In this document: positions 1-7,544 of the stretch, piece by piece
Numbering within the stretch: position 1 is the stretch's first letter
How the letters are laid out: each line of letters starts with the position of its first letter
Source of the DNA: Streptomyces tanashiensis
GTDB taxonomy: Bacteria > Actinomycetota > Actinomycetes > Streptomycetales > Streptomycetaceae
Assembly: GCF_014648895.1 (NCBI RefSeq)
Contig: NZ_BMRZ01000020.1
Span: 62,001-126,000, forward strand
DNA length: 64,000 nucleotides
Reading direction: 5' to 3'
The notes under the pieces: model-generated
Database searches by the model: none
What the model was told of the DNA's origin: nothing
Seen by the model: the letters and a program-made list of their open reading frames with translations, nothing else
Program-made: the position numbers and the translations under genes

Positions 1-2
1 TC

Positions 3-65
3 ATCCGCGAGTACGCGGGCCCGGACGCGGACCGGCGCGAGACGCCGCAGGCCATGCGGTTCTGA
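3..65 (+). CDS. 3' end of an unidentified protein (truncated by window)
   Basis: The first 65 bases keep one open frame that ends in TGA and encodes about 20 residues ending QAMRF. It is followed directly by a strong bidirectional terminator, which fits the end of a plus-strand gene. Too little is present to name the protein. Confidence 0.5.
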   Translation: MREYAGPDADRRETPQAMRF

Positions 66-81
66 CGACGCGGCTTCGTGA

Positions 82-117
82 CGGAAGGGCCGGCGGGATC
101 TCCCGCCGGCCCTTCCG
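82..117. terminator. Bidirectional hairpin terminator
   Basis: A perfect 16-bp stem (82-97 pairing with 102-117) closes a 4-base loop. It lies between the plus-strand partial gene ending at 65 and the minus-strand acetyltransferase ending at 123, so it can serve both. There is no long T run, as is usual in Streptomyces. Confidence 0.85.
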
Positions 118-122
118 CCGTC

Positions 123-656
123 TCAGGCGAGGGGCAGCAGCATGATGATGTCGTCGCGGTCGTCGCCGGGCGCGACCCGGATCGCGTCGGGGACGCGGCC
201 GACCTCCTTGTAGCCGGACTTGGCGTAGAAGCCGTCGACGCCGGTGCCGCCGCGGCAGGTCAGCCGGATCGCCTCGATCGCCTCGAAGCCCCCGGCGGTA
301 CGGGCGGTGTGCTCGACCGCCGCCATGAGGTCGCGGCCGTACCCCCTGCCCTGGTGCCGGGGGTGGACCATCACGGTGTAGAGCCACACCCAGTGGGTCA
401 TCAGCGGGTGGGTGTTGAAGGTGAAGAAGGCGGTCGCGGCGACCCGGCCGTCCTCGTCGCGGCCGACGAGGAGGCGGGTGCCGCCCTCGCTCATCGCGAC
501 GAGGTGCTTGAGCAGGGCGGGACGTATCTCCTCGGGGGTCACCGGGGGTACAAAGCCGACGGCGCCGCCCGCGTTGGAGACGTCGGCCCAGAGGGAGAGC
601 ACGCCGTCGCGCAGGGCGGGGTCGACTGCCGGGTCCACCTCGAACGTAAGGGTCAT
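123..656 (-). CDS. GNAT family N-acetyltransferase
   Basis: A 177-residue cytosolic protein with the GNAT fold. The acetyl-CoA pyrophosphate-binding motif is visible as MVHPRHQGRGYG near residues 97-107, preceded by the beta-strand WLYTVMV and followed by a helix. The C-terminal part contains the usual GFYAKSGYKEVGR segment, in which an aromatic residue precedes the last strand. Such enzymes transfer acetyl from acetyl-CoA to an amine; the substrate cannot be read from the sequence. The ATG at 656 is the natural start. It stands alone, convergent with the preceding gene across a strong terminator and divergent from the DUF4229 protein gene. Confidence 0.88.
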   Translation of the reverse strand: MTLTFEVDPAVDPALRDGVLSLWADVSNAGGAVGFVPPVTPEEIRPALLKHLVAMSEGGTRLLVGRDEDGRVAATAFFTFNTHPLMTHWVWLYTVMVHPRHQGRGYGRDLMAAVEHTARTAGGFEAIEAIRLTCRGGTGVDGFYAKSGYKEVGRVPDAIRVAPGDDRDDIIMLLPLA

Positions 657-792
657 TGAGCAAGCTTATCTATTACTTCCGGGGTGCTCAAGAGGCCCGG
701 TCCCGGGTCGCCGGCCGTCGCGTGCTTCACTGGAGGACGTTCGCCCCCTCAGGGGAACTTCGGGATCTTTCGGAACGGAAGAGTGGACTGAC

Positions 793-1059
793 ATGCTCCG
801 CTACACGCTGATGCGGCTCGGGATCTTCGCCGGGTGCTTCCTCGCCCTGTGGGGTCTCGTCTACGTCGGCGTGCTCCCGCGCGGCCTGGGCGACTCGAAC
901 CTGCTCTGGGTCCTCGTCCTCTCCATCGTCGTCTCCGCCCCGCTGAGCTTCGTCCTCCTGCGCAAGGTGCGGGACGAGGCGAGCGCCGAGGTCGTGGCGA
1001 AGGTCGACCGCGCGAAGAGCCGGCTGAACGCTAACCGCTCCCAGGAGGACGCGCTGTAG
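793..1059 (+). CDS. DUF4229 family small membrane protein
   Basis: An 88-residue protein with two hydrophobic spans (about residues 8-30 and 38-58) and a charged C-terminal tail that is helical and rich in K, R, E and A. This matches the actinobacterial DUF4229 family, for which no function is established. The ATG at 793 follows a purine-rich GGAAGAG about 8 bases upstream. Longer in-frame upstream starts would run over the neighbouring acetyltransferase gene and are rejected. The gene is monocistronic and is followed by a hairpin terminator. Confidence 0.85.
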   Translation: MLRYTLMRLGIFAGCFLALWGLVYVGVLPRGLGDSNLLWVLVLSIVVSAPLSFVLLRKVRDEASAEVVAKVDRAKSRLNANRSQEDAL

Positions 1060-1095
1060 ACGCATAAGGGCTGCGTAAGCTTCCTCACAGGCGTC

Positions 1096-1136
1096 ACACC
1101 CCAGGCAGGGCCTTCCAAGGCTCCGGCCTGGGGTGT
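1096..1136 (+). terminator. Hairpin terminator after DUF4229 gene
   Basis: An 11-bp stem (ACACCCCAGGC at 1096-1106 with its complement at 1126-1136) is followed by TTCTG. It separates the DUF4229 gene from the symporter leader region. Confidence 0.75.
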
Positions 1137-1170
1137 TCTGCGTTTCGGAGGCGAAAGGGTGCCTCTGCAC

Positions 1171-1199
1171 CTCAAAGAAGGGCTTTGAGGTTCTCAAAG
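1171..1199. promoter_or_regulatory. Candidate operator: triple CTCAAAG element over the symporter promoter
   Basis: CTCAAAG occurs at 1171-1177 and 1193-1199, with its reverse complement CTTTGAG at 1183-1189. The elements cover and flank the -35 box of the promoter that reads into the Cys-rich leader peptide and the symporter. This is the geometry of a repressor site, but the regulator is unknown and not encoded next door. Confidence 0.45.
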
Positions 1200-1214
1200 T
1201 TCAAGTGTTAACGT
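1185..1214 (+). promoter_or_regulatory. Promoter of the leader peptide / symporter transcript
   Basis: TTGAGG (1185-1190) and TAACGT (1209-1214) are separated by 18 bases, close to the HrdB consensus. The -10 box ends 7 bases before the GTG at 1222, so the leader peptide mRNA would begin at or next to its start codon and be leaderless. Predicted from sequence only. Confidence 0.55.
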
Positions 1215-1221
1215 GTTCGAC

Positions 1222-1329
1222 GTGAAGACAGCAGTGCGCCCCTCTCATGTCGCGAGCACCCCGCTCGTGGCGCGCCTGCACGTCGATCTCTGCCGCTGTA
1301 TGTCCGCGGTCTGTTGCCGCGCGCTCTGA
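1222..1329 (+). CDS. Cys-rich leader peptide (HVDL type) upstream of symporter
   Basis: A 35-codon open frame whose last 18 residues read RLHVDLCRCMSAVCCRAL. It resembles the short actinobacterial leader peptides with an R-x-H-V-D-L core and C-terminal cysteines that precede sulfur-related transport and assimilation genes. Here four Cys codons fall in the last dozen codons, two of them adjacent. The GTG at 1222 sits 7 bases after a -10 box; the GTG at 1234 is the alternative. It ends 88 bases before the DAACS symporter. The likely role is cysteine-responsive control of the downstream gene by ribosome stalling. Family assignment is from memory of the motif and the mechanism is inference. Confidence 0.6.
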   Translation: MKTAVRPSHVASTPLVARLHVDLCRCMSAVCCRAL

Positions 1330-1383
1330 TCCGGCATCATGCAGCGGCCCGCGCCCGAGCGCGTGTGTGCCGCACCCCCGTCC

Positions 1384-1399
1384 CGTATTGCCCGATACG
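1384..1399. promoter_or_regulatory. Inverted repeat just upstream of the symporter RBS
   Basis: CGTAT-TGCCCG-ATACG is an inverted repeat 8 bases before the GGAG ribosome site of the symporter, downstream of the leader peptide stop. It could be a small RNA hairpin that couples leader translation to symporter translation, or a DNA operator. Not decidable from sequence. Confidence 0.35.
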
Positions 1400-1417
1400 C
1401 ACCTGTGGAGTGTGCCT

Positions 1418-2758
1418 GTGTCCGCGTCCGCGTCCGAGACGAAGTCCCCGGCTTCCTCGCGCATACCGAAGGTCCCCTTCTGGGCCCAGATCATCGCCGG
1501 TCTGGCCCTCGGCGCCCTGCTCGGCTGGGTCGCCCGCAGCCAGGACGTCTCCTGGCTGAAGGAGACCCTAGGCCAGATCGGCGACATCTTCGTCCAGCTG
1601 CTCAAGCTGGCCGTCGCCCCGCTCGTCTTCTTCGCGATCCTGGTCTCGATCACCAACCTGCGGAAGGTGAACAACGCCGCCCGGCTCGCCACCCGCACCC
1701 TGCTCTGGTTCATGATCACCTCGCTGATCGCGGTCGGCATCGGCCTCGCGATCGGCCTCCTCACCAACCCGGGCGCCGGCACCGGCCTCACCCCGCAGGA
1801 CGGCAAGCTGCCGAAGCGCGAGGGCTCCTGGATCGACTTCCTCACCGGCATCATCCCGACGGACGTCATCACGCCCTTCACCGAGCTGAACGTCCTCCAG
1901 ATCGTCTTCATGGCCGCCGTCGCCGGCATCGCCGCCCTCAAGCTCGGCGACCGCGCCAAGCCGATCCTCACCCTCTCCGAGTCGGTCCTGGAGCTCCTCC
2001 AGAAGGCCCTGTGGTGGGTCATCCGCCTCGCCCCGCTCGGCACCGTCGGCCTCATCGGCTTCGCCATCGCCGACTACGGCTGGGACCTGATCGGCAAGTA
2101 CGCGACCTTCACCGCCGACATCTACATCGGCTGCGCCCTGGTCCTCTTCGGCGTCTACCCGCTGCTGCTCGCCACGGTCGCCAAGGTCAACCCGCTCCAG
2201 TTCTACAAGGGCGCCTGGCCCGCCATCCAGCTGGCCTTCGTCTCCCGCTCCTCGGTCGGCACCATGCCGGTCACCCAGAAGGTCACCGAGCGCCTCGGCG
2301 TCCCGAAGGAGTACGCCTCCTTCGCCGTCCCGTTCGGCGCCACCACCAAGATGGACGGCTGCGCCGCGATCTACCCGGCGCTCGCCGCGATCTTCATCGC
2401 GCAGATCTTCGACGTGCAGCTCGGCATCGGCGACTACCTGCTGATCGCCTTCGTCTCGGTCATCGGCTCGGCGGCCACCGCCGGCCTCACCGGCGCGACG
2501 GTCATGCTCACCCTGACCCTCTCCACCCTGGGCCTCCCCCTGGAGGGCGTCGGCCTCCTGATGGCGATCGACCCGATCCTGGACATGATGCGCACGGCCA
2601 CGAACGTCGCGGGTCAAGCGCTGATCCCGGTGATCGTCTCCGCCCGGGAGAAGATCCTCGACCACACCGCGTACGAGAACGCCTCGGCCTCCCCGATCGA
2701 CGACCTGGTCGAGATCGGCGAGAAGGACCAGAAGGTCGCGGTCACGGCCGCCGCCTGA
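1418..2758 (+). CDS. Dicarboxylate/amino acid:cation symporter (DAACS family)
   Basis: A 446-residue polytopic membrane protein with the DAACS (GltP/DctA/TcyP) signature. It has the serine-rich re-entrant loop (FVSRSSVGTMPVTQKV), the FGATTKMDGCAAIYP segment (the family NMDG-type ion/substrate motif) and a C-terminal DPILDMMRTATNVAGQAL helix. The family imports dicarboxylates, glutamate or cystine with Na+ or H+. The GTG at 1418 follows GGAG with 7-base spacing and gives a normal family length. The upstream Cys-rich leader peptide hints that the substrate may be cystine, as for the TcyP members, but the sequence alone cannot separate that from dicarboxylates. A strong terminator follows. Confidence 0.88.
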   Translation: MSASASETKSPASSRIPKVPFWAQIIAGLALGALLGWVARSQDVSWLKETLGQIGDIFVQLLKLAVAPLVFFAILVSITNLRKVNNAARLATRTLLWFMITSLIAVGIGLAIGLLTNPGAGTGLTPQDGKLPKREGSWIDFLTGIIPTDVITPFTELNVLQIVFMAAVAGIAALKLGDRAKPILTLSESVLELLQKALWWVIRLAPLGTVGLIGFAIADYGWDLIGKYATFTADIYIGCALVLFGVYPLLLATVAKVNPLQFYKGAWPAIQLAFVSRSSVGTMPVTQKVTERLGVPKEYASFAVPFGATTKMDGCAAIYPALAAIFIAQIFDVQLGIGDYLLIAFVSVIGSAATAGLTGATVMLTLTLSTLGLPLEGVGLLMAIDPILDMMRTATNVAGQALIPVIVSAREKILDHTAYENASASPIDDLVEIGEKDQKVAVTAAA

Positions 2759-2794
2759 TCCGGCCGACCGTCTCGAACGGCCCCGAGCGCCTCC

Positions 2795-2825
2795 GTGCCC
2801 CCTGCCCCGTCCGGGCAGGGGGCAC
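2795..2825 (+). terminator. Hairpin terminator after symporter
   Basis: A 13-bp perfect stem (2795-2807 with 2813-2825) closes a 5-base loop, 37 bases after the symporter stop and 50 bases before the TetR start. Confidence 0.85.
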
Positions 2826-2875
2826 GTACGCTTCTGCGGGGCATCCAATGGATCTTGGAAGCAGGGGTGGGCGCC

Positions 2876-3526
2876 ATGGCCGGTGGGGCGAAGGCGCGGC
2901 GGTTGCCGCGGGTGGTGCGGGAGCGGCAGATGCTGGACGCGGCCGTGCTGAGTTTCGCTCGGCACGGGTACCAGGCGGCGTCCATGGACGAGATCGCCGA
3001 GCTGGCGGGGGTGTCCAAGCCGCTGGTGTATCTGTATCTGAACTCCAAGGAGGAGCTCTTCACCGCGGTCATCCGGCGGGAGGCCGGTGCGCTGCTCGGG
3101 GCCGTGGCCGCCGGGGTCGGGGTCGGGGGGCCCGAGGTGCCGCCCGACGAGCGGCTCTGGGCGGGGCTGCTCGCCTTCTTCACGTACGCCGCCGAGCACC
3201 CGGACTCGTGGGTGGTGCTGAGCCGGCAGGCGCGGACGCAGGGGGAGCCGTTCGCCGGGGAGGCGGCGCGGATGCGTGACGGGATCGTGCGCTTCGTGGC
3301 CGGGCTGATCGGGGAGGCCGCGGCGGGCGTGGAGGGGGGCGGGGGCATCACCCCGCGGGACGTGGACGCGCTCGCGCAGGCGCTGGTGGGGGCGGCCGAG
3401 TCGCTGGCCGGCTGGGCGAACGAGACCCCCGGGGTGACGGCGAAGGAGGCCGCCGCGACGCTGATGAACTTCGCCTGGGCCGGGCTCGGAAACCTCATGA
3501 AAAGCGAGCGCTGGTCTCCCCGTTGA
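2876..3526 (+). CDS. TetR/AcrR family transcriptional regulator (next to fadD-like gene)
   Basis: A 216-residue protein with an N-terminal TetR helix-turn-helix: RQMLDAAVLSFARHGYQAASMDEIAELAGVSKPLVYLYLNSKEELF spans about residues 18-63 (quoted in parts: GYQAASMDEIAELAG is the DNA-binding turn, VSKPLVYLY the recognition helix). The C-terminal half is the ligand-binding, dimerising domain. The ATG at 2876 is preceded by a GGAAGCAGGGG stretch. It lies 99 bases upstream of, and collinear with, a long-chain acyl-CoA ligase gene, with a palindrome between them, so control of fatty-acid activation is the simplest guess. The effector would then be an acyl-CoA; this is inference. Confidence 0.85.
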   Translation: MAGGAKARRLPRVVRERQMLDAAVLSFARHGYQAASMDEIAELAGVSKPLVYLYLNSKEELFTAVIRREAGALLGAVAAGVGVGGPEVPPDERLWAGLLAFFTYAAEHPDSWVVLSRQARTQGEPFAGEAARMRDGIVRFVAGLIGEAAAGVEGGGGITPRDVDALAQALVGAAESLAGWANETPGVTAKEAAATLMNFAWAGLGNLMKSERWSPR

Positions 3527-3527
3527 G

Positions 3528-3545
3528 CCTTACCGCGCAGTAAGG
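3528..3545. promoter_or_regulatory. Candidate TetR operator upstream of acyl-CoA ligase
   Basis: CCTTAC-CGCGCA-GTAAGG is a perfect inverted repeat with 6-bp arms in the 99-bp gap between the TetR gene and the ligase gene. TTAC-N6-GTAA palindromes are a common form of TetR-family site. It differs from the CTGAC palindromes elsewhere in the window, so a separate regulator is expected. Confidence 0.5.
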
Positions 3546-3625
3546 TTACCGACTGGTCAAGGGATCGCAGGGCTCAACGTACCGACGCACGACCTCAGTT
3601 CATCGCGCAGACCGAGGAGCCGCAC

Positions 3626-5506
3626 GTGTCCGTCGTCACCGCCGCATCCGACACCGAGCCGGTCGAGCCGCAGAAGGTCGTGGTGGACGGGCGGGTGCGG
3701 GAAGTGTCCGTGCCCGCGCTCGTCCCCCGGGTGGCCCGCGGCTCGCTCGCCGACCTGCCGTACGACAACGCCCGGCAGGATCCCGAGGCCGTCCTCTTCT
3801 CCCGGAAGGACGCCGAGGGCGCGTGGCACGACGTGACCGCCGCCCGCTTCGCCGCCGAGGTGCACTCCGTCGCCAAGGGCCTCATCGCCTACGGACTGCG
3901 CCCCGGCGACCGGCTGGCCCTCATGGCCCGCACCACCTACGAGTGGACCCTGATCGACTTCGCCGCCTGGGCCGCCGGGCTCGTCACCGTCCCCGTCTAC
4001 CCCACGTCCTCCGCCTTCCAGACCCGCTGGATCCTCCAGGACTCCGGGGCCGCGGCCTGTGTCGTCGAGGACGCGGAGCAGGCGCGGCTCGTCTCCGCCG
4101 AGCGGCGTCAGCTGCCCGGCCTCGCCCACCTCTGGGCCCTCGACACCGGCGCCGTCGACCAGCTCCGCAGGGCGGGCGCCCGGGTCTCCGACGAGGCGGT
4201 CACCTCCCGCCGGGGGCTGCTCACCCCGGCGACCCTCGCCACCCTCATCTACACCTCCGGCACCACGGGCCGGCCGAAGGGCTGCGCCCTCACCCACGCC
4301 AACTTCTTCGCCGAGGTCGACAACGCCGTCCGGCTCCTCCATCCCGTCTTCGTCTCGGAGAGCAAGGAGCCCGCCGCCACCCTCCTCTTCCTGCCGCTCT
4401 CCCACGTCTTCGGGCGGATGGTCGCCGTCGGCTGCGTCCGTGCCCGCGTCCGGGTCGGGCACGCGCCCTCCGTCGAGGGCGAGGAGCTCCTCACCGACCT
4501 GGCCGCCTTCCGGCCCACCTTCCTCCTGGCGATCCCGTACGTCCTGGAGAAGGTCTTCAACAAGGCCCGCGCCACCGCCGAACGCGGCGGGAAGGCCGCC
4601 GCCTTCGACCGGGCCGCGCGGGTCGCCCGCCGCTACGGGCAGGCGGCCTCGCCCTCGCTCCCCCTGCGGGCCGCGCGGGCGCTGTACGACCCGCTGGTCT
4701 ACCGGCGGATCCGCAGCGCGCTCGGGGGCCGGGTGAAGTACGTGATCTGCGGCGGCTCCCCGCTCGGTGCCCGGCTCGCCGAGTTCTTCGCGGGCGCCGG
4801 GGTCGAGGTCTTCGAGGGGTACGGCCTGACGGAGACCACGGCCGCCTCGACGGTGACCCCGCCGCGCCGGCCGCGCACCGGGACCGTCGGCTGGCCGCTG
4901 CCGGGCACGGCGGTCCGGATCGCCGACGACGGCGAGGTCTGGCTCAGGGGCGGTCACGTCTTCGCCGGCTACTGGGACGCACAGCGCGGGGTGGCCCTGC
5001 CGTACACCGACGACGGCTGGTTCCCCACGGGGGACCTGGGCTCGCTCGACGCGGACGGCTATCTGCGGATCACCGGGCGGAAGAAGGACATCCTCATCAC
5101 GTCGGCGGGCAAGAACATCGCTCCCGCTCCGCTGGAGGACTGGCTCCGGGCCCATCCGCTGGTCGCCCAGTGCATGGTGCTGGGCGACGACCGCCCGTAC
5201 GTGACGGCCCTGATCACCCTGGACCACGAGGGTCTGACGCACTGGCGGCGGATGCGGCGCAAGGACCATCTGGCGCTCTGGGAGCTGGCCCGGGACCCGG
5301 AGCTGCTCGCCGCGCTCCAGCGGGGGGTGGACGACGCCAACCGGCTGGTCTCGCGGGCCGAGTCGATCCGTGCCTTCCGGGTCCTGAGCACCGAGTTCTC
5401 GGAGTCCTCGGGACATCTGACGCCGTCCCTGAAGCTCAAACGGCGGGCGGTGCTGCGGGACTTCGCCCGGGACATCGAGGAGATGTACGGCTCCGGGGCC
5501 GAATAG
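3626..5506 (+). CDS. Long-chain fatty acid-CoA ligase (FadD15-like, AMP-forming)
   Basis: A 626-residue adenylate-forming enzyme. The ATP-binding loop TLIYTSGTTGRPKG lies near residue 206, the adenylate motif EGYGLTETTA near 398, the D-containing hinge TGDLGSLDADGYLRITGRKKD near 470-490, and the conserved lysine region ITSAGKNIAP follows. Length and motif spacing match FadD15-type long-chain acyl-CoA synthetases, which activate fatty acids at the membrane as acyl-AMP then acyl-CoA. The GTG at 3626 has a GAGGAG ribosome site 8 bases upstream. The TetR gene immediately upstream is the likely regulator. It converges on the PNPOx-like gene with only 3 bases between the stop codons. Confidence 0.9.
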   Translation: MSVVTAASDTEPVEPQKVVVDGRVREVSVPALVPRVARGSLADLPYDNARQDPEAVLFSRKDAEGAWHDVTAARFAAEVHSVAKGLIAYGLRPGDRLALMARTTYEWTLIDFAAWAAGLVTVPVYPTSSAFQTRWILQDSGAAACVVEDAEQARLVSAERRQLPGLAHLWALDTGAVDQLRRAGARVSDEAVTSRRGLLTPATLATLIYTSGTTGRPKGCALTHANFFAEVDNAVRLLHPVFVSESKEPAATLLFLPLSHVFGRMVAVGCVRARVRVGHAPSVEGEELLTDLAAFRPTFLLAIPYVLEKVFNKARATAERGGKAAAFDRAARVARRYGQAASPSLPLRAARALYDPLVYRRIRSALGGRVKYVICGGSPLGARLAEFFAGAGVEVFEGYGLTETTAASTVTPPRRPRTGTVGWPLPGTAVRIADDGEVWLRGGHVFAGYWDAQRGVALPYTDDGWFPTGDLGSLDADGYLRITGRKKDILITSAGKNIAPAPLEDWLRAHPLVAQCMVLGDDRPYVTALITLDHEGLTHWRRMRRKDHLALWELARDPELLAALQRGVDDANRLVSRAESIRAFRVLSTEFSESSGHLTPSLKLKRRAVLRDFARDIEEMYGSGAE

Positions 5507-5509
5507 GGC

Positions 5510-6172
5510 TCAGGGCCAGAGGAGTTCGCGGGTCCAGCCCGCGTCCGGGGAGGCCGTGCGGCGGTAGCGGAGGCGGAGGTGGCGGCGGCGGGCGTCGCCC
5601 TGGAAGAACTCGACCTCGGTCGGTTCGACCACGTACAGGGTCCAGCTGGGGGCGGGGGCGTCCGGTTCCGCCTCGGCCCGGAGCCAGGCCGCCTCGCTCG
5701 CCTCGGCGAGGGTCCCGGGGGAGTCGAGGACCTCGCTCTGCCGGCCCACGAGCGCGGCGGCGAGGGCGCCGGTGGTGCGGGCGTGGAGGTCCTCGTACGC
5801 CTCCTCGGGGGTGCCGGTGGTGACGTGGCCGCGGATCCGGACCTGGCGGCCCTGGACCGGCCAGTAGAAGCCGAGCGCGGCCTCGGGGCGGGCGGCGAGC
5901 TGGCGGCCCTTGGCGCTGCCGGCGTGCGAGGCGAAGTGCCAGCCGCGCGCGTCGGCGTCGTGCAGCATCACGGTGCGGACGTCGGGCCTGCCGTCCTCGT
6001 CCGCGGTGGCCAGGGAGAGGGTGTGGGGCTCGGTCTGGCCGGCGGCGACCGCCGCCGTGAACCAGTCGTGGAAGAGGGGGAGCGGCTCGGGCGGGGCGCT
6101 CGCCGGGTCGAAGGACGGCAGTGCGGTGTCCCAGACCCGGAGGGAGCGGAGGGCGTGGTGGAAGTCGGTCAT
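5510..6172 (-). CDS. Pyridoxamine 5'-phosphate oxidase (PdxH-like) family flavoprotein
   Basis: A 220-residue FMN-binding split-barrel protein. The N-terminal half carries TLSLATADEDGRPDVRTVML, typical of the PNPOx FMN site, then FASHAGSAKGRQLAARP and FYWPVQGRQVRIRG. The C-terminus ends with the PNPOx dimerisation pattern RRHLRLRYRR...GW.RELLWP. True PdxH enzymes oxidise PNP/PMP to PLP; phenazine-type PhzG relatives share the fold, so the exact substrate is open. Its ATG overlaps the stop of the upstream FAD monooxygenase by 4 bases (ATGA), so the two are translationally coupled and probably act in one pathway or stress response. Confidence 0.8.
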   Translation of the reverse strand: MTDFHHALRSLRVWDTALPSFDPASAPPEPLPLFHDWFTAAVAAGQTEPHTLSLATADEDGRPDVRTVMLHDADARGWHFASHAGSAKGRQLAARPEAALGFYWPVQGRQVRIRGHVTTGTPEEAYEDLHARTTGALAAALVGRQSEVLDSPGTLAEASEAAWLRAEAEPDAPAPSWTLYVVEPTEVEFFQGDARRRHLRLRYRRTASPDAGWTRELLWP

Positions 6173-7434
6173 GCGGTCACGGTAGGGCGTGCGGTGGTGC
6201 GGGCGGCGGCCGGTGCCGTGTAGTCGACCAGCGGGACCGCGTTGGCCGCGGCCTGGATGTCGTCGCGGATCTTCTTCGCGATGAGGTTCTTCCAGGGGGT
6301 CCTGGGCAGGGTCCGGACCATGAACATGCGCAGGGCGATCTTCCACTTGGAGGCGACGGTCATCTCCTTGACGAAGCCCTCGGCCATCTTCTGGTTCTGC
6401 TCGACGCCCGGTCGCATGTGCCGCTCGTAGCGGGCGAAGGCCACGGTGTGGTCGCCGCCGGCGCGGGCCAGTTCGCCGGCCAGGACGTAGGCGCCGATGA
6501 GGGCGAGGCCGGTGCCCTGTCCTGAGGCGGGGGAGGCGCAGTGGGCGGCGTCGCCGAGGAGGACGACGCGGCCGCGGGACCAGCTGTCCATCTCGACGAG
6601 GGACATGGAGTCGAGGTAGAAGTCGTCGGCTTCGGCGGCGTGGCCGAGGAGCCGGGGGATCTCCCAGCCGTCGCCGGTGAAGGTGTCGGTGAGGGCGCGC
6701 TTCTGCGCGGTGACGTCCCGGGGGTCGTGGGCGAGTTCGGGCGAGGAGAAGACGAAGAGGTTCTTGGCGTCGGTCTCGCCGGAGGAGCTGTAGACGCAGA
6801 CCAGCTTCCCGGGGAGCGCGTGGTAGGTCTCCCAGCGGTCCAGGCCGAGGTGGTTGGGGGCGGTGAAGATGGAGATGTACGCGCCGAGGTGGCGCTTGTA
6901 GCGCTCCTCCGGGCCGAAGGCGAGCTTCCGGGTGTTCGAGTGGAGGCCGTCGGCGCCGACGACCAGGTCGAAGCGGCGGACGGTGCCGCTCTCGAAGGTG
7001 ACGGTGACGCCGTCGGCGTCCTCGGCGAGGGCGGCGATGGAGTCGCCGAAGACGTATTCGACGTCCTGGCGGGTGCGGTCGTACAGGATGCGGGCGAGTT
7101 CGCCGCGCATGATCTCGTCGTCCTCCTCGACGCGCCCGCCGAAGATGTCGGCGGGGAGTTCGCCGACGGTGCGGCCGGCGTCGTCGACGTACGAGCCGCC
7201 GCGCATGTCGGTGGAGTGGGCGCGGATCTCGTCGAGGACGCCCATCCGGCGGCAGACCTCGATGGCGGTGCCGCGGATGTCGACCTTGTAGCCGCCGGTG
7301 CGCAGTTCGGGGGCGCGCTCGACGACGGTGGGGGTGAAGCCGTAGCGGTGGAGCCAGAGGGCGAGGGCGGGGCCGGCGACGGAGGCGCCGGAGATCAGGA
7401 CGGTCTTGGCGGCGGTCTTCGAGGTGCTGTTCAC
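6169..7434 (-). CDS. FAD-dependent monooxygenase (PHBH / tetracycline-hydroxylase type)
   Basis: A 421-residue group A flavoprotein monooxygenase. The N-terminal Rossmann motif is VLISGASVAGPALALWLHRYG, the middle DG-type motif is DLVVGADGLHSNTR, and the FAD ribityl site is RVVLLGDAAHCASPASGQG. These enzymes hydroxylate aromatic or polyketide-like substrates with NAD(P)H and O2. The GTG at 7434 has AAGGAG 9 bases upstream. A near-consensus promoter lies about 55-80 bases upstream. It forms a two-gene operon with the PNPOx-like gene. The pairing and the repeat-rich promoter suggest an inducible detoxification unit; no regulator gene adjoins it. Confidence 0.85.
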   Translation of the reverse strand: MNSTSKTAAKTVLISGASVAGPALALWLHRYGFTPTVVERAPELRTGGYKVDIRGTAIEVCRRMGVLDEIRAHSTDMRGGSYVDDAGRTVGELPADIFGGRVEEDDEIMRGELARILYDRTRQDVEYVFGDSIAALAEDADGVTVTFESGTVRRFDLVVGADGLHSNTRKLAFGPEERYKRHLGAYISIFTAPNHLGLDRWETYHALPGKLVCVYSSSGETDAKNLFVFSSPELAHDPRDVTAQKRALTDTFTGDGWEIPRLLGHAAEADDFYLDSMSLVEMDSWSRGRVVLLGDAAHCASPASGQGTGLALIGAYVLAGELARAGGDHTVAFARYERHMRPGVEQNQKMAEGFVKEMTVASKWKIALRMFMVRTLPRTPWKNLIAKKIRDDIQAAANAVPLVDYTAPAAARTTARPTVTA

Positions 7435-7486
7435 GGCAGGACTCCTTGTCGGGTGTCTGCGGGCCGTTCCCCTGCCCGCAGACATG

Positions 7487-7515
7487 ACTATACGGATGTC
7501 CTACACGCTTGTCTA
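7487..7515 (-). promoter_or_regulatory. Near-consensus promoter of the FAD monooxygenase operon
   Basis: On the minus strand TAGACA (7510-7515) and TATAGT (7487-7492) are separated by exactly 17 bases, an unusually good HrdB-type promoter. Two direct copies of ACAAGCGT with a 14-base period and a CTATAC/GTATAG inverted pair overlap the -35 and spacer, suggesting tight repression. Confidence 0.6.
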
Positions 7516-7544
7516 TGACGCTTGTATAGATTCTTGGGCGGGGG

